Source of the DNA: JAFGNV01 sp964612485
Lineage (GTDB): Bacteria > Chloroflexota > Anaerolineae > 4572-78 > J111
Length of the DNA stretch: 64,000 nucleotides
Reading direction: 5' to 3'
Assembly: GCA_964612485.1 (NCBI GenBank)
Contig: CAZTFF010000001.1
Span: 251,808-315,807 of the forward strand
The position numbers were made by a program, and so were the translations under genes. The notes under the pieces were generated by a model. It did not search any database, was not told where the DNA came from, and was given only the letters and a program-made list of their open reading frames with translations. This document shows, in pieces, positions 25,524 through 37,156 of this stretch (the stretch's first letter is position 1; each line of letters opens with the position of its first letter).

Positions 25524-25771
25524 AAAAACGCAAACTGTTGCAAAAGACGCTGAACAATCCCCAAAACCTGTCGTTTCAGGAAATGGTGGGCCTGATTGAA
25601 GCATTTGGATTTCGACTGGCGCGGGTGAGCGGAAGCCACCATATCTTTGTTCACCCGCAAGTCGCCGAACTGGTCAATCTGCAAAATGTCAAAGGGCAGG
25701 CCAAACCTTATCAGGCGTGGCAGTTCTTGAAATTGGTCGAGCAATATGATCTCAAATTAGGAGACAAATGA
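25520..25771 (+). CDS. hicA: HicA-like mRNA interferase toxin
   Basis: An 83-residue protein of the HicA family, with the double-stranded RNA-binding-like pattern and the catalytic GSHH (residues 38-41) followed by IFVHP. HicA toxins cut mRNA and are neutralised by the HicB partner encoded next door. Its ATG overlaps the stop of the restriction-modification gene (ATGA) and its own stop overlaps the hicB start, so all three genes are translationally coupled. It is slightly longer at the N-terminus than minimal HicA proteins (about 60-70 residues). Confidence 0.82.
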   Translation: MKKRKLLQKTLNNPQNLSFQEMVGLIEAFGFRLARVSGSHHIFVHPQVAELVNLQNVKGQAKPYQAWQFLKLVEQYDLKLGDK

Positions 25772-25992
25772 TGAAAGATTATCACATCAACATCTTTTAC
25801 AGCGAAGAAGACGGCGGCTACATCGCCGACATCCCTGATCTGGAAGCCTGTTCGGCCTTTGGCGAAACACCAGCAGCGGCCCTGACCGAAGTTGAAGTTG
25901 CCAAGAAGATTTGGCTGGAAACGGCCCGCAGCGAAGGCAAACCTATTCCCCTGCCGCGTTACCGGCCCATTATTTATCAATTGGCGGCTTGA
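25768..25992 (+). CDS. hicB: HicB-like antitoxin, short form
   Basis: A 74-residue protein with the HicB partial RNase-H-like fold: YHINIFYSEEDGGYIADIPDL then ACSAFGETPAAALTEVEVA. It ends with PRYRPIIYQ and has no ribbon-helix-helix or helix-turn-helix C-terminus, so it may neutralise HicA but is not expected to repress transcription by itself. It overlaps hicA by four bases. In many HicAB loci the antitoxin comes second, as here. Confidence 0.82.
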   Translation: MMKDYHINIFYSEEDGGYIADIPDLEACSAFGETPAAALTEVEVAKKIWLETARSEGKPIPLPRYRPIIYQLAA

Positions 25993-25998
25993 GGGACG

Positions 25999-26023
25999 TA
26001 GGTCACGCTTTAAGCGTGACCTA
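25999..26023. repeat. Perfect 12-bp inverted repeat after hicB
   Basis: TAGGTCACGCTT and AAGCGTGACCTA flank a single T, seven bases after the hicB stop. It could form a strong hairpin that stops or stabilises the transcript, but no T-run follows, so it is not called a terminator. Confidence 0.7.
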
Positions 26024-26045
26024 CTACTAAAAGCAAGGCCAAAAC

Positions 26046-26147
26046 TTGGCTAAAATGGCATCAACGCGTATAATGGGGGGCGGTGTGCTGTAACAAAATA
26101 CCGGGTCGCTGCTGTCCCCACCTCCCCAGTTATGGCGGAGGTTTTTC
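26046..26147 (+). ncRNA. Candidate short terminated transcript or attenuated leader ahead of ppdK
   Basis: TTGGCT (26046-26051), 17 bases, and a consensus TATAAT (26069-26074) form a good promoter. Some 45 bases on, ACCTCCCC (26120-26127) pairs with GG-C-GGAGGT (26134-26142, one bulged C) around a 6-base loop and is followed by TTTTT. The transcript would be about 65 nt. No open reading frame of note lies inside. It may be a small RNA or the 5' part of a leader whose terminator controls ppdK; no known riboswitch class was recognised. Confidence 0.4.
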
Positions 26148-26184
26148 TATGTAGGCGGCCCGTTATGTATAGACTATGGCAACG

Positions 26185-26258
26185 AGTCATTATTGGAATG
26201 ACTGCGATGAGCCGGCACCCGGCTCTGATCTATATCAAACGCTCTATCTCACTATAAT
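26185..26258 (+). promoter_or_regulatory. Tandem hairpins and a -10 box in the ppdK upstream region
   Basis: Two hairpins lie close together: AGTCATT/AATGACT (26185-26203, loop 5) and GAGCCGG/CCGGCTC (26209-26225, loop 3). A perfect TATAAT at 26253-26258 follows with a weak -35, and GGAGG at 26270-26274 sits nine or so bases before the ppdK ATG. The hairpins might be protein-binding sites or RNA structures in a longer transcript from 26080. Confidence 0.45.
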
Positions 26259-26282
26259 CAATTTTGTTGGAGGCAAATTTAA

Positions 26283-28994
<2,712 letters not shown>

Positions 28995-29004
28995 CCTGGC
29001 TTAT

Positions 29005-29085
29005 CTGGCCCTCCCCTAACCCCTCTCCAGGGGAGGGGGATTTTGCCCCCTCCCGCTGGGAGAGGGTTGGGGTGAGGGTGAACTT
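29005..29085. repeat. GC-rich palindromic element after ppdK
   Basis: GGCCCTCCCCTAACCCCTCTCC is followed by its partners GGGGAGGGGGA and CCCTCCCGCTGGGAGAGGG and ends with GTTGGGGTGAGGG. The core is the same as that of 14195-14270 and 20080-20150, in the opposite order. No clear flanking duplication was found. Confidence 0.6.
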
Positions 29086-29099
29086 TCATATTTTGTACT

Positions 29100-29239
29100 A
29101 TGTAGAAGCAGTAATTCCCGGTATGAGTTGGATGTCCCCCCCTCTAACTCCCCCCAAAGGGGGGAGAACCAATCAACCCCCCCCCTTTGGGGGGGATTGA
29201 GGGGGGGTGCCAAACTGGGAATCGCTGATGTAGAAGCAG
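29100..29239. mobile_element. Miniature palindromic element with a 12-base flanking duplication
   Basis: ATGTAGAAGCAG occurs at 29100-29111 and again at 29228-29239, directly flanking the element. Inside, ATTCCC and GGGAAT are terminal inverted repeats, with TTGG/CCAA further in. The core is CCCCCCTCTAACTCCCCCC followed by its complement pattern GGGGGGATTGAGGGGGGG. The right copy of the duplication abuts the ppdK terminator. The duplication length is close to that of the element at 20042-20193. Confidence 0.68.
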
Positions 29240-29274
29240 AAACGGAGGCTCAATGCGAGCCTCCGTTTTGTTTT
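29240..29274 (+). terminator. Intrinsic terminator of ppdK
   Basis: A perfect 12-bp stem AAACGGAGGCTC (29240-29251) with GAGCCTCCGTTT (29257-29268), loop AATGC, then TGTTTT. It lies 245 bases from the ppdK stop because palindromic elements have lengthened the gap. Confidence 0.9.
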
Positions 29275-29368
29275 GTTCAAACATTTCCGGGTGACAAATT
29301 GCTCACTCTGTGGTATGGTAATATAAACTTTTAGAGCGACTCAGACCGCTAACTTATAAGGACGGGCT

Positions 29369-30469
29369 ATGTTCTATCGTCGATGCTTGATTGGGATCAT
29401 TGTTCTCCTGGCCGGATTTTCCGCGGCTTCCTGCCAGATGCCGTTTGGAAGTGGTGCCGGCTCGCCAACGCCTGAACCAAAAACAATCACCGTGTATACC
29501 GGCGGCAGCACCGCCTGGGCGCAGAGTTTTCTGACCGTCTTTAAGCAGCGCCATCCCAATATCGAAGTGAACCTGGTCGAAGTATTTGCCGGCGAGTTAG
29601 TTGAGCGATTATCACTGGAAAAAAGTGATCCGCAGGCCGATGTTATCTGGGTGATGCCAGCCACCAACCTGCTGCAAGCCGCGGCCAAGGGACTGTTAGA
29701 GCCTTACGCGCCAACCGGATTGGACCGGATCGATGCCCGCATGCGCGATTATCGTGATCCGCCGCTTTTTGTGGGCACCGATGTATTTATGAATGCTTTC
29801 TGCGTTAACACGCTTAGGTTGGAAGAATTGGGATTGCCCAGGCCAACCTCCTGGCAGGATTTAACCCAACCTATTTATCAAGACCAAATTGTTATGCCCG
29901 ACCCCAGCCTGAGCAGTACCGGTTATATGACCTTGGCGGCCTTTATGCAGCCCGCGTTATTCAACGGCGAAGAAGGCGGTTGGGAGTATATGGCCGCGCT
30001 CGATCAGAATGTGGCCTGGTATACCCGGGGCGGTTATACGCCCTGCACCCTGGCGGCAGACGGCAAGGCCGCTATTGGTATCTCGTTTGGAGCGGCGGCG
30101 GTGGGCCTGCGGGCGCAGGGATTCCCGGTTGAAGCCGTTTTCCCCGCCGAAGGATCGGGCTGGGAAGTGGAAGCCAATGCCCTGGTCAAAAAACCGGAAA
30201 CCAAGCCCGAGGCCCTGGCTTTTTTGAATTGGGCCGTCAGCGATGAAGCCATGCGGTTGTACGTTCAGGGTGGAACCCCGGTCATCTCCGTCCGGCTCGA
30301 AGATGTACCGCTCCCGGACGGTTACATTGTCGAACCACAAAAGCGTCTGGTACCCATCAGCTTTTTGTGGACAACGGCCAACCGGGAGCGCATTGTTGAT
30401 ATGTGGGTAGAACGATACGGTCAAAAATCCGAAGGATACGGCGCCGCCATCCCCGAAGCGTTTGAATAG
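29369..30469 (+). CDS. ABC transporter substrate-binding lipoprotein (Fe3+/aminoethylphosphonate-type)
   Basis: A 366-residue lipoprotein. The N-terminus has a basic start, a hydrophobic stretch and a lipobox ending at C22 (GFSAASC), then a Gly/Pro/Ser-rich linker. The mature part opens with TITVYTGGSTAW and has QADVIWVMPATNLLQAAAKG and PTSWQDLTQPIYQDQIVMPDPSLSSTG, the pattern of type II binding proteins for ferric iron or 2-aminoethylphosphonate. The ligand cannot be told. No permease or ATPase is adjacent; the permease/ATPase pair at 17016-18553 belongs to a different family. Its end overlaps that of the converging PKD/FN3 gene by 49 bases. Confidence 0.85.
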   Translation: MFYRRCLIGIIVLLAGFSAASCQMPFGSGAGSPTPEPKTITVYTGGSTAWAQSFLTVFKQRHPNIEVNLVEVFAGELVERLSLEKSDPQADVIWVMPATNLLQAAAKGLLEPYAPTGLDRIDARMRDYRDPPLFVGTDVFMNAFCVNTLRLEELGLPRPTSWQDLTQPIYQDQIVMPDPSLSSTGYMTLAAFMQPALFNGEEGGWEYMAALDQNVAWYTRGGYTPCTLAADGKAAIGISFGAAAVGLRAQGFPVEAVFPAEGSGWEVEANALVKKPETKPEALAFLNWAVSDEAMRLYVQGGTPVISVRLEDVPLPDGYIVEPQKRLVPISFLWTTANRERIVDMWVERYGQKSEGYGAAIPEAFE

Positions 30470-31299
30470 CCGCAGGCCGGGCTGAAATACGTGGCCATGC
30501 TGCCCGGCGATTCTCCACTTTCATTCAAGGCGGTTACATAGTAAGCGTAGCCGCAGCCGGCGGCAGGGTCAACATAGGTCTTTATCTCGCCAGGAACCAC
30601 GCGCCATAATTTATAAGATTCCCCCTCAGCTTGCTTCCGTCGATAAATGTGATAACCTGTAACCGCATCATCCGGTGAATTTGGATGCCAACGGAGCGTG
30701 GTGCTGCGATTTTGGGTGGTATCACCGTCTAGACCGGTGACCTGGTGGGGAGGTGCCTGCTTTTCTGCTTCAAGCGTTCCGGCCCCGGTGGGGAAAATGA
30801 CCGGCGGATAATTTTTGAACATCAGCGGAAAATAGAGGATGGTGGCCGGGGCAACACCGGTTCCTACCGTGATATTTCGGGTAGCCACCGGCGGCGAAGC
30901 GCAGCTCTCACCATCCGCCGTCATGATCACCGTGTAAACGCCGTCAAAACTGTAAGTGTGGGGAATTTGCTGCTGCCCTATCTCCTCTACCGACCCGTCG
31001 CCAAAATTCCAGGTAACAGTCACTACCCCCCCACCGGCAGGGCCGGTAATCGTGGCGTCAAATTCTACTTCTTCTCCTGCGTCTGGATTGGTGGGGCTGA
31101 AGCTGATGGATGGGTTGGTGGGGCAGGCCAAGACGCCAATTTGAGTAAGCCACTGCCGCCGCTGAACGGTTTCAGCCGGAATAGACTTAGCTTTGCCGGC
31201 TGTTACGCCCAAACTGCCCCAAACCGCCATTCCCAGAACTGCGGTGATGGCCCCCAGCAGGCATAGCCTGATTTGCACCTTTATAGGATTGTGCTTCAT
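30421..31299 (-). CDS. Secreted protein with PKD and fibronectin type III domains
   Basis: A 292-residue protein. A signal-type N-terminus (basic MKHNPIKVQIR, hydrophobic core, ending near TAGKA) is followed by a PKD domain (about residues 57-150) with VTWNFGDGS and HTYSFDGVYTVIM, and an FN3-like domain (about 185-280) with LRWHPNSPDDAVTGYHIYRR. Its FN3 sequence is closely like the final domain of the 1004-residue FHA protein next to it (both contain GYHIYRR or GFRIYRD and an ending on a cysteine-containing YYVTA motif). It has no anchor, so it is likely released or surface-associated. It starts at ATG with AGGA upstream. Confidence 0.82.
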   Translation of the reverse strand: MKHNPIKVQIRLCLLGAITAVLGMAVWGSLGVTAGKAKSIPAETVQRRQWLTQIGVLACPTNPSISFSPTNPDAGEEVEFDATITGPAGGGVVTVTWNFGDGSVEEIGQQQIPHTYSFDGVYTVIMTADGESCASPPVATRNITVGTGVAPATILYFPLMFKNYPPVIFPTGAGTLEAEKQAPPHQVTGLDGDTTQNRSTTLRWHPNSPDDAVTGYHIYRRKQAEGESYKLWRVVPGEIKTYVDPAAGCGYAYYVTALNESGESPGSMATYFSPACGYSNASGMAAPYPSDF

Positions 31300-31396
31300 T
31301 CTTTCATCCTAACCTGGCATAGCCAGAACCAAGTAGGAACCCAGAGATACACTGAGGGCCTTTTTGCTACCTGCAACCTGCTACCCTGCTACCCTG

Positions 31397-34300
31397 CTAT
31401 GGACACGACGAACTGTACCAGCTATTGGTACTGGCCCCGGTTTCCAGCCTGTTGCCGCTCACCGGATCGATGTACACCGCGGTCACATAATATCCCCGGC
31501 ACACCGCCGCCGCCACCGGATCAATCCACTGCCGGGTCGAACTGATCAGGGTGCTTTCATCGGCCACGCGCATAAAGCCGCTGCCGCTATCCCGGTAAAT
31601 CCTGAAACCAATAATATCGTTTTCCGCGCTGTGATCCCAGGTGAGCGTCACTTCATTTGAGGCATCTTCGCTGCCGTCCACATCAAACGGCGGCGGGGGC
31701 GCGGGCGCGGAAACCACCTGCAACTGCAAAAACTCCTGCACGGTGCCGCCGTCGCCCGTGGCTGTGAGCTGGAATACCTGATCACTGACCACATTAGAGA
31801 GCGTGTAACTTCCGGCGGGCGGTTGGTCGCCCACCCCCACCAGGGTGATGGTATCGGCGTCGTTCACGCCCCAACTCAGGTTCACGTTTGATCCGGCCAC
31901 CACCTGGTACACCGGCGGGTCGCCGCCCACCAGGGTCACGTCGTCGGACGAACTTAAGCCTTCCGCGGTGAACGACGTGATTTCCGGGGGAACCGGCGTG
32001 GCCGTGGCCGAACTATCGCCATCATCGCCGCTGTCGCCGCTATCGCTGGCCGGCGTAGGGGTAGGTTCTAAAAACTTGATCTGGGTGGTTTTGACTGCCT
32101 GTTCCTGCCCGTTGTAGGCCGTGAGCACAAAAACGCGGGTATCGCTCACCTCAAACGTCACCTCGCCGATGCGGCTGAGGCCGGAGAGCTTTTCGAAACC
32201 GGGCGGGCCGCCGGTGAGTTCCACATTGGTGGTGTCGCCCGTAACCACCCAATCGATTTGCACCTCGATTTCATTGTCTTCGTCATCGTCCGACACCCGC
32301 ACCCATTCTTCGGGCGTGGTGGTGAGCAGCTCGATGACCGGAGCCGCGCCGGGCGTGGGGCTGGGGGTGGGAGTCGGCGGTTCGCCCACCACTACTTGCT
32401 GTACGGCGTTGACGGTTTCTGCGCCGTTCGACGCGCTCAACACGTACAGGGTGGTTTCCTCCGGCCAGTGGTTAATGGGCGCGCTGACCGGCGGTAAATT
32501 ATCCCCCAGAGGCCGCACCGAAACGCTGTCAACCCCGCTGACCGCCCATTGCAGGGTCACGCTCTGCCCGGCGCTGATCACCTGCGGGCCAACCATAAAA
32601 TAATCGATCACCGGCATTTCGCTGGGAACCGGCGTGGGCGTGGTCACTTTGACCACTACCAGTTTTTCTACCGGGTCGTCCGGGGCCGATTGGTTTTCGG
32701 CCCGCAGCACATAGGTGGTATCCTGCTCCGGCACCACCCGGCGCGATCCGGCCGGTTCGCTGAGCGCATCGGCCTTGCCCAGGGTGTTATCGGTCAGGGT
32801 GAGTTCGTCGGCCCCCAGCACAAACCAGGAAAGCACCGCCGATTCGCCCTCCTGCATCTCTTCCGGGTCGGCCCGGAATAAACTGATCTGGGGCCGGACC
32901 GGCGTAACCTCCACGGTGCGGACTTCGCGGTCGGCCAGCACCGGGAATAGATTGGACAGCCAGGTATTGGCCGTAACTTCGTAGGTGGTGGTTTGGTAAA
33001 GTTCATCCTGAAGCGTGCCGCGCGGCGAGTCGACCGGCTCGTTGTTTAGTTTGATGGTCACAAACAGCGGCGGCGAGGCGCTCCAGGCCAGCGTTACTTC
33101 CTGGCCGGCGGTGATCGCGCCGGGGTTTACGTTAAATGCGGCGTTGGGCCAGAAAATGTAAAAAATGGTGGCAATCAGCAAGAAGAGGGACAGAAAAATG
33201 AGAATTGGCCCAACAAGCGGCGCTTGTTTTAATTCGCCCAACAGCGAGCGGGGCGTTTGCTGCCCTTCGAGCAGGGTTGTGCTCAAAGTGAAAGAATGAG
33301 TGCGTTTGCGCAGGCCGATCAACCGCCGGGAGTAGGGGCTGATGGCTACGGGTACGGTCAGGGTTTCGTTGGGCGGCACCGATAGATCGGCCTGTTTGGC
33401 CAGCCCCACCTCTTCGCCGGGGATCGTGAACTCAAAGCTGCACGCCCGTTCGTCATCCTCGCCTTCCAGCCGGAAAGGGGCTTCGCTGTTGCCTTTGTTG
33501 GTGATCGACAGGGCCACGCTGCCTACCCGCTCAAACCAGGAAATCGTCTGCCGTTTGGGGGTGAGTTCGCTCACCGTAAAGTCATAATAAGGCGTGATGT
33601 TCAGCCTTGCCCCCCGCTGGCTGTTTTGCCCCGGATAATTGGGCGAAGAAACCACAATGGCAAACGGATGCGCTCCGGCAAAACTGGTGGGTTGGCGGGG
33701 CGGGGTGATGTTGATGCTGACGGTGGTGCGCTCTCCTTCGAACAGGTTGACTTGTGGCGGCGAAATGACCACCCAGCCGGGATCGATGCCCACCACCCGG
33801 ATTGAAAATGTAGCCACAATGTTGCCGCCGTTGATAATAGTGAGACGATAGCCGGCGGTTTGATCCACCACCACGGTTTCATCGCGCTCTTCCGCCATAT
33901 CCAGCAGAATCGTTTCGCTGGTCATATCCGGCGGCACCGCGGTGAGGCGCTGGGTCGGCCCGCCTTCATCAGGGCGGGTGGGCGGCGACATCACCGCCGG
34001 CACGCTGGGCGGGGTGCGGGTCAAGCTCGATGTTTCTCCCCTGCCTGCCGGGGTGGTTTCCGGGGGAATCATAGGGCGGGGCGGCGCGGCGGCAGGGTGC
34101 CCATTTTCAATCAGCACCATCGTGTCGCCGTCAAATTGAATGGTATCCCAATTGTGGATGGGTAGGGGCGTGTTGGGGGCCAGCACCCGGCCCGCCATCC
34201 GGCTGGTGCCGTGGTGGCTCAGAACCAGTAACTGGTAGGGCTTTTGCCGGTGATCCAAAATCGCGTGGAAAGGAGCCGTGGCCGGGCTGACCAGAATCAC

Positions 34301-34411
34301 ATCATTATCCGGGTGACGGCCAATGTTGGTAATGCCCTTGTCGGGATCAAGATCATAAAACTCGATCTCGCCGTTGGCTCTGATAATTTCCAGTTGATCG
34401 TGGGGTGGCAC
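31397..34411 (-). CDS. FHA-domain membrane protein with extracytoplasmic Ig-like and FN3 domains
   Basis: About 1004 residues. An N-terminal FHA domain with NIGRHPDNDVIL lacks the SR pair of SRxHA (it reads TAPFHAIL). A Pro-rich linker, an Ig-like region (about residues 180-390), a single membrane span with IFLSLFLLIATIFYIFW (about 405-430), then a series of outside domains follow: at least four repeats of the form PxIxxFxxxPxxxxxGxSVxLxW and a C-terminal FN3. The start chosen is the GTG at 34409-34411, which has GGAGG 11 bases upstream and lies after the vWA gene stop; the frame remains open to 34486. A cytoplasmic FHA linked to outside adhesive domains suggests phospho-signal-dependent assembly at the envelope. 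It is the last but one gene of the injection-system cluster. Confidence 0.78.
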   Translation of the reverse strand: MPPHDQLEIIRANGEIEFYDLDPDKGITNIGRHPDNDVILVSPATAPFHAILDHRQKPYQLLVLSHHGTSRMAGRVLAPNTPLPIHNWDTIQFDGDTMVLIENGHPAAAPPRPMIPPETTPAGRGETSSLTRTPPSVPAVMSPPTRPDEGGPTQRLTAVPPDMTSETILLDMAEERDETVVVDQTAGYRLTIINGGNIVATFSIRVVGIDPGWVVISPPQVNLFEGERTTVSINITPPRQPTSFAGAHPFAIVVSSPNYPGQNSQRGARLNITPYYDFTVSELTPKRQTISWFERVGSVALSITNKGNSEAPFRLEGEDDERACSFEFTIPGEEVGLAKQADLSVPPNETLTVPVAISPYSRRLIGLRKRTHSFTLSTTLLEGQQTPRSLLGELKQAPLVGPILIFLSLFLLIATIFYIFWPNAAFNVNPGAITAGQEVTLAWSASPPLFVTIKLNNEPVDSPRGTLQDELYQTTTYEVTANTWLSNLFPVLADREVRTVEVTPVRPQISLFRADPEEMQEGESAVLSWFVLGADELTLTDNTLGKADALSEPAGSRRVVPEQDTTYVLRAENQSAPDDPVEKLVVVKVTTPTPVPSEMPVIDYFMVGPQVISAGQSVTLQWAVSGVDSVSVRPLGDNLPPVSAPINHWPEETTLYVLSASNGAETVNAVQQVVVGEPPTPTPSPTPGAAPVIELLTTTPEEWVRVSDDDEDNEIEVQIDWVVTGDTTNVELTGGPPGFEKLSGLSRIGEVTFEVSDTRVFVLTAYNGQEQAVKTTQIKFLEPTPTPASDSGDSGDDGDSSATATPVPPEITSFTAEGLSSSDDVTLVGGDPPVYQVVAGSNVNLSWGVNDADTITLVGVGDQPPAGSYTLSNVVSDQVFQLTATGDGGTVQEFLQLQVVSAPAPPPPFDVDGSEDASNEVTLTWDHSAENDIIGFRIYRDSGSGFMRVADESTLISSTRQWIDPVAAAVCRGYYVTAVYIDPVSGNRLETGASTNSWYSSSCP

Positions 34412-34434
34412 GATGGTCAGCTCCTCCGATGTTT

Positions 34435-37146
34435 TTAGCAGGTGGCCCCGGTGATGACGCACGCGGGATCGGTAAAAATTCCCCAAAGATTGATATTGAG
34501 CAGCCAGAACATCAGCAAAAGAGTGAACAAAATAAGCCAGGCGGTGATGAACAAGACCAGGAAAACAGGCCCCCAGCGGCGCAGCCAGGAGGGCCGGCGG
34601 ATTTTGATGGTTCCTGTTTCAACCAGGGGCGGTTCGTCCGGCTGCTCCAGCGGCCTGGAGTAAACGTCAAAAGTATACGCGCGAGTCTGCCTGGGGTCAA
34701 CCGGATCGATGCGTAGATCAAGCGTCAATGTTTCGCCGGGCGCGATGGGCGGGGTTTGCGCCCGCTCCAGGGTGACGATGATGGTTTTTGCCTGCCGGCC
34801 ATTGCCCGCAGAAGATGCCGGCACGGCGGTGGCGGGCGGGGAATACATCTGCGTGGCTGCCGGAGCAGGGCCGGGTTCGATGTCCTGCCTGGAGGCTGCC
34901 GTTGTTCGGGCCGGGCGAGTGCTTCTTTCAGACGCAGTTTGAGTGTGGGTTTCTGAGGAAGCGCCCGTTGGGGCCAGGGCCGTGGCCTGACGTTTGACCC
35001 GGCTGGTGGTAGCCGCCATCCGGGTGGGCGCGCGCATGGTTTGCTGCATCCGCGTTTGGCCGGCGCGCATTCTGTTGGCGGTGCTTTGCAACGGACGAGC
35101 CATTGAACGGGGCAGAATGCGAGATACGGTAATCAACAACCCGCTGATCGCGCCGGAAATGCCCATCGCCTTTTGGGTTTGGTCTTTGGCGCTTTTCAGC
35201 CCCTTTTTGGCCGATTGGCGCGATTGTTTTGACCGGGAACCGCCAGGCTCCGGCCTGGATGAGGTCTCATCCCCAGATGACGGGGCGGAAACTTCAACAG
35301 CCTGGGCCGCCGGTTCGGGGGTGGTAGACGGTTCCGGTTCGTCGAGCGGAATCGTTTCGACCACTTCCCGGGTCTGTTCCCGCAAATCCGCGCCGCGCAG
35401 GAAAAAGCCAAAGTGTAAAGCGTCCGCCGTTTCTTCGGCCCAGACTTCATAGCGCGTTTTGACGTTGCCGGCGTTCAAAACGGCAAATCCATAAGTCTGC
35501 CGGCCGTAATGTTCCAACGCCCGGCTCAATCTTGATAACAGCAGCCAGGCCAGCAGCATCAACAGCAAAATAATGAGCAATCCGCCGAGGATAATTACCA
35601 GCTTTTTGGCAAATTCCACCCATTCGGCAAAGAGGCCGCGGTCTTCGATGCCCAGCCAGCTTCGGATGCGTTCCGGCCAGTAGGGCAGAAATTCCATGGT
35701 CAGGCTGTCTTCGGCGGCGTATCCCTGCACGTCTTCGGCCCGCACGCTGATGGTGTAGACGCCGGCTTCATAGGCCCCGTTGTCAAAGGTGAAGTCATAT
35801 GGCGCGGTGGTGTTGGTGGCAAGGGGCGCGCCGTCAACAAACAGATCAACCCGCGCCAACTCTGCCAACGCCTCGATCTGAACCTGGATCGTCACATTCT
35901 CGCCCAGCGCCACCTCGGTCTGCGGCGCGGAGATCGTAACTTTGATCGGAAGAATGACGTTAAGCTGAACCTCGGCCTGGCCCCGGTTGTTGGCGCTGTC
36001 TGCGGCTTGTACCACCAGCCGGTGAGGGCCGGGCGTAACCATGGTGCTGTCCCAGGCCAGGTTGTACGGGGCCACGGTGCTTTGCCCCAACAGTTGGCCG
36101 TTAAGCAGGTAGCTGACCGTAGTGGGCGGGGCCGGCGTACGGACTTCGGCGGTTAGATTGACGACCCCGCCCACGGTTTGTCCATCGTAAATATTGGGCA
36201 AAATAACTGTGACCGGGTTGGCTGTGGCTACAAAACTGCCCGCTGCCTGACCGGAGGCAGCTTCGATCAACAGTGAATGTGTCTCATTATCGGCTTGAAG
36301 CTGCGAGCGGAACGTCAGGCGGTAGCCTTGGGGCTGGCGCGCAATCTCTTGCAGTATTCCGCCAACGGCTTCGGGCGCAGCCACAGTCGTCAGCCCGGCG
36401 GTTTGGGCGGCAAAGGCGTCCAGGTCCGGTAGCTCAATTTTTTTGGTTTGCACGCCGATCAGGTACAGGGGCGTTTGGGCCGTTTGTATCTCATCAATGG
36501 CGGATTCTGGCGAGTCCGCCCCAATATTATTTTTGCAGTCCGGCAGAATGATCACGCCTTTGCGGCCCGCCGGAAAATCATCAACCATTTGCGCCGCGCC
36601 CGACACCATGTTGTTGAGCGTGGTATACTCGCCAGTGGGAACCAGCGAGTCGATGGCGGCGTGCAATACCGCTTTGTTGTTGGTGAAATCGGTCAGGGTT
36701 TCTATTTTATCGTAAAAGGCCACCACCGAAACCCGGTCTTCCGGTTGAAGTTGGTCGATAAAAGCGTTGGCCGCCGTTTTTACCTGGGGTAAAATGTCAT
36801 CGTAGGTACTTAAATCGATGGCTAAAACCAAGTGCCGCCCTTTGATGGGCACGCTTTGCACGCTCAAATTATCGGCAGCCACCGGCAGGTCATCTTCAAC
36901 CAGGGCAAAATCGGCGGGGGACAGGCCGGAGACGGGCAGGCCATTTTGATCCGTAACCGTTACAAACACCGTCACCTGCGGGAAGGCGCGGCTGTCAATA
37001 TCGGTGATGGTCAGCGTGAGCGTATCGCTTTGGGCTGTGCTCCGAGTGTTCAGGCCCAGGCTCAACAGCAAACTCAGCAGCATAGCCAGGGTGAATTTGG
37101 ACCAATTGATGTATATTGTTGGATTTTTTACCACCGGACGCTTCAC
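34435..37146 (-). CDS. von Willebrand factor A membrane protein
   Basis: About 903 residues. A signal-anchor segment (FTLAMLLSLLLSLGL) is followed by a short Ig-like part and a vWA domain (from LVLAIDLSTYDD) in which the metal-site DxSxS is DLSTY, so one serine is missing. Two or three Ig-like domains follow, then a membrane span (LVIILGGLLIILLLMLLAWLLL, about residue 510), a long Arg/Ser/Pro-rich cytoplasmic region and a second span (FLVLFITAWLILFTLLLMFWLL) near the end. The GTG at 37144-37146 with AAGGA seven bases upstream is preferred; an in-frame ATG at 37185 would overlap the upstream gene. vWA plus FHA neighbours recall regulatory modules of type VI and MoxR systems. Confidence 0.78.
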   Translation of the reverse strand: MKRPVVKNPTIYINWSKFTLAMLLSLLLSLGLNTRSTAQSDTLTLTITDIDSRAFPQVTVFVTVTDQNGLPVSGLSPADFALVEDDLPVAADNLSVQSVPIKGRHLVLAIDLSTYDDILPQVKTAANAFIDQLQPEDRVSVVAFYDKIETLTDFTNNKAVLHAAIDSLVPTGEYTTLNNMVSGAAQMVDDFPAGRKGVIILPDCKNNIGADSPESAIDEIQTAQTPLYLIGVQTKKIELPDLDAFAAQTAGLTTVAAPEAVGGILQEIARQPQGYRLTFRSQLQADNETHSLLIEAASGQAAGSFVATANPVTVILPNIYDGQTVGGVVNLTAEVRTPAPPTTVSYLLNGQLLGQSTVAPYNLAWDSTMVTPGPHRLVVQAADSANNRGQAEVQLNVILPIKVTISAPQTEVALGENVTIQVQIEALAELARVDLFVDGAPLATNTTAPYDFTFDNGAYEAGVYTISVRAEDVQGYAAEDSLTMEFLPYWPERIRSWLGIEDRGLFAEWVEFAKKLVIILGGLLIILLLMLLAWLLLSRLSRALEHYGRQTYGFAVLNAGNVKTRYEVWAEETADALHFGFFLRGADLREQTREVVETIPLDEPEPSTTPEPAAQAVEVSAPSSGDETSSRPEPGGSRSKQSRQSAKKGLKSAKDQTQKAMGISGAISGLLITVSRILPRSMARPLQSTANRMRAGQTRMQQTMRAPTRMAATTSRVKRQATALAPTGASSETHTQTASERSTRPARTTAASRQDIEPGPAPAATQMYSPPATAVPASSAGNGRQAKTIIVTLERAQTPPIAPGETLTLDLRIDPVDPRQTRAYTFDVYSRPLEQPDEPPLVETGTIKIRRPSWLRRWGPVFLVLFITAWLILFTLLLMFWLLNINLWGIFTDPACVITGATC

Positions 37147-37156
37147 GATACCATCC

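Larger units (their letters stand above)
28995..29368. other. 374-base intergenic region with two palindromic elements and a terminator
   Basis: Between the ppdK stop and its terminator sit two GC-rich palindromic elements (29005-29085 and 29100-29239). The terminator follows the second one directly. No gene was seen. AAGGA lies before the start of the binding protein gene at 29369. Confidence 0.65.

Noticed and set aside
31377..31399. CTGCTACCCTGCTACC repeats before the end of the FHA protein gene as a regulatory array.
   Set aside because: Only three short imperfect copies, partly inside the stop-codon region; probably simple sequence.
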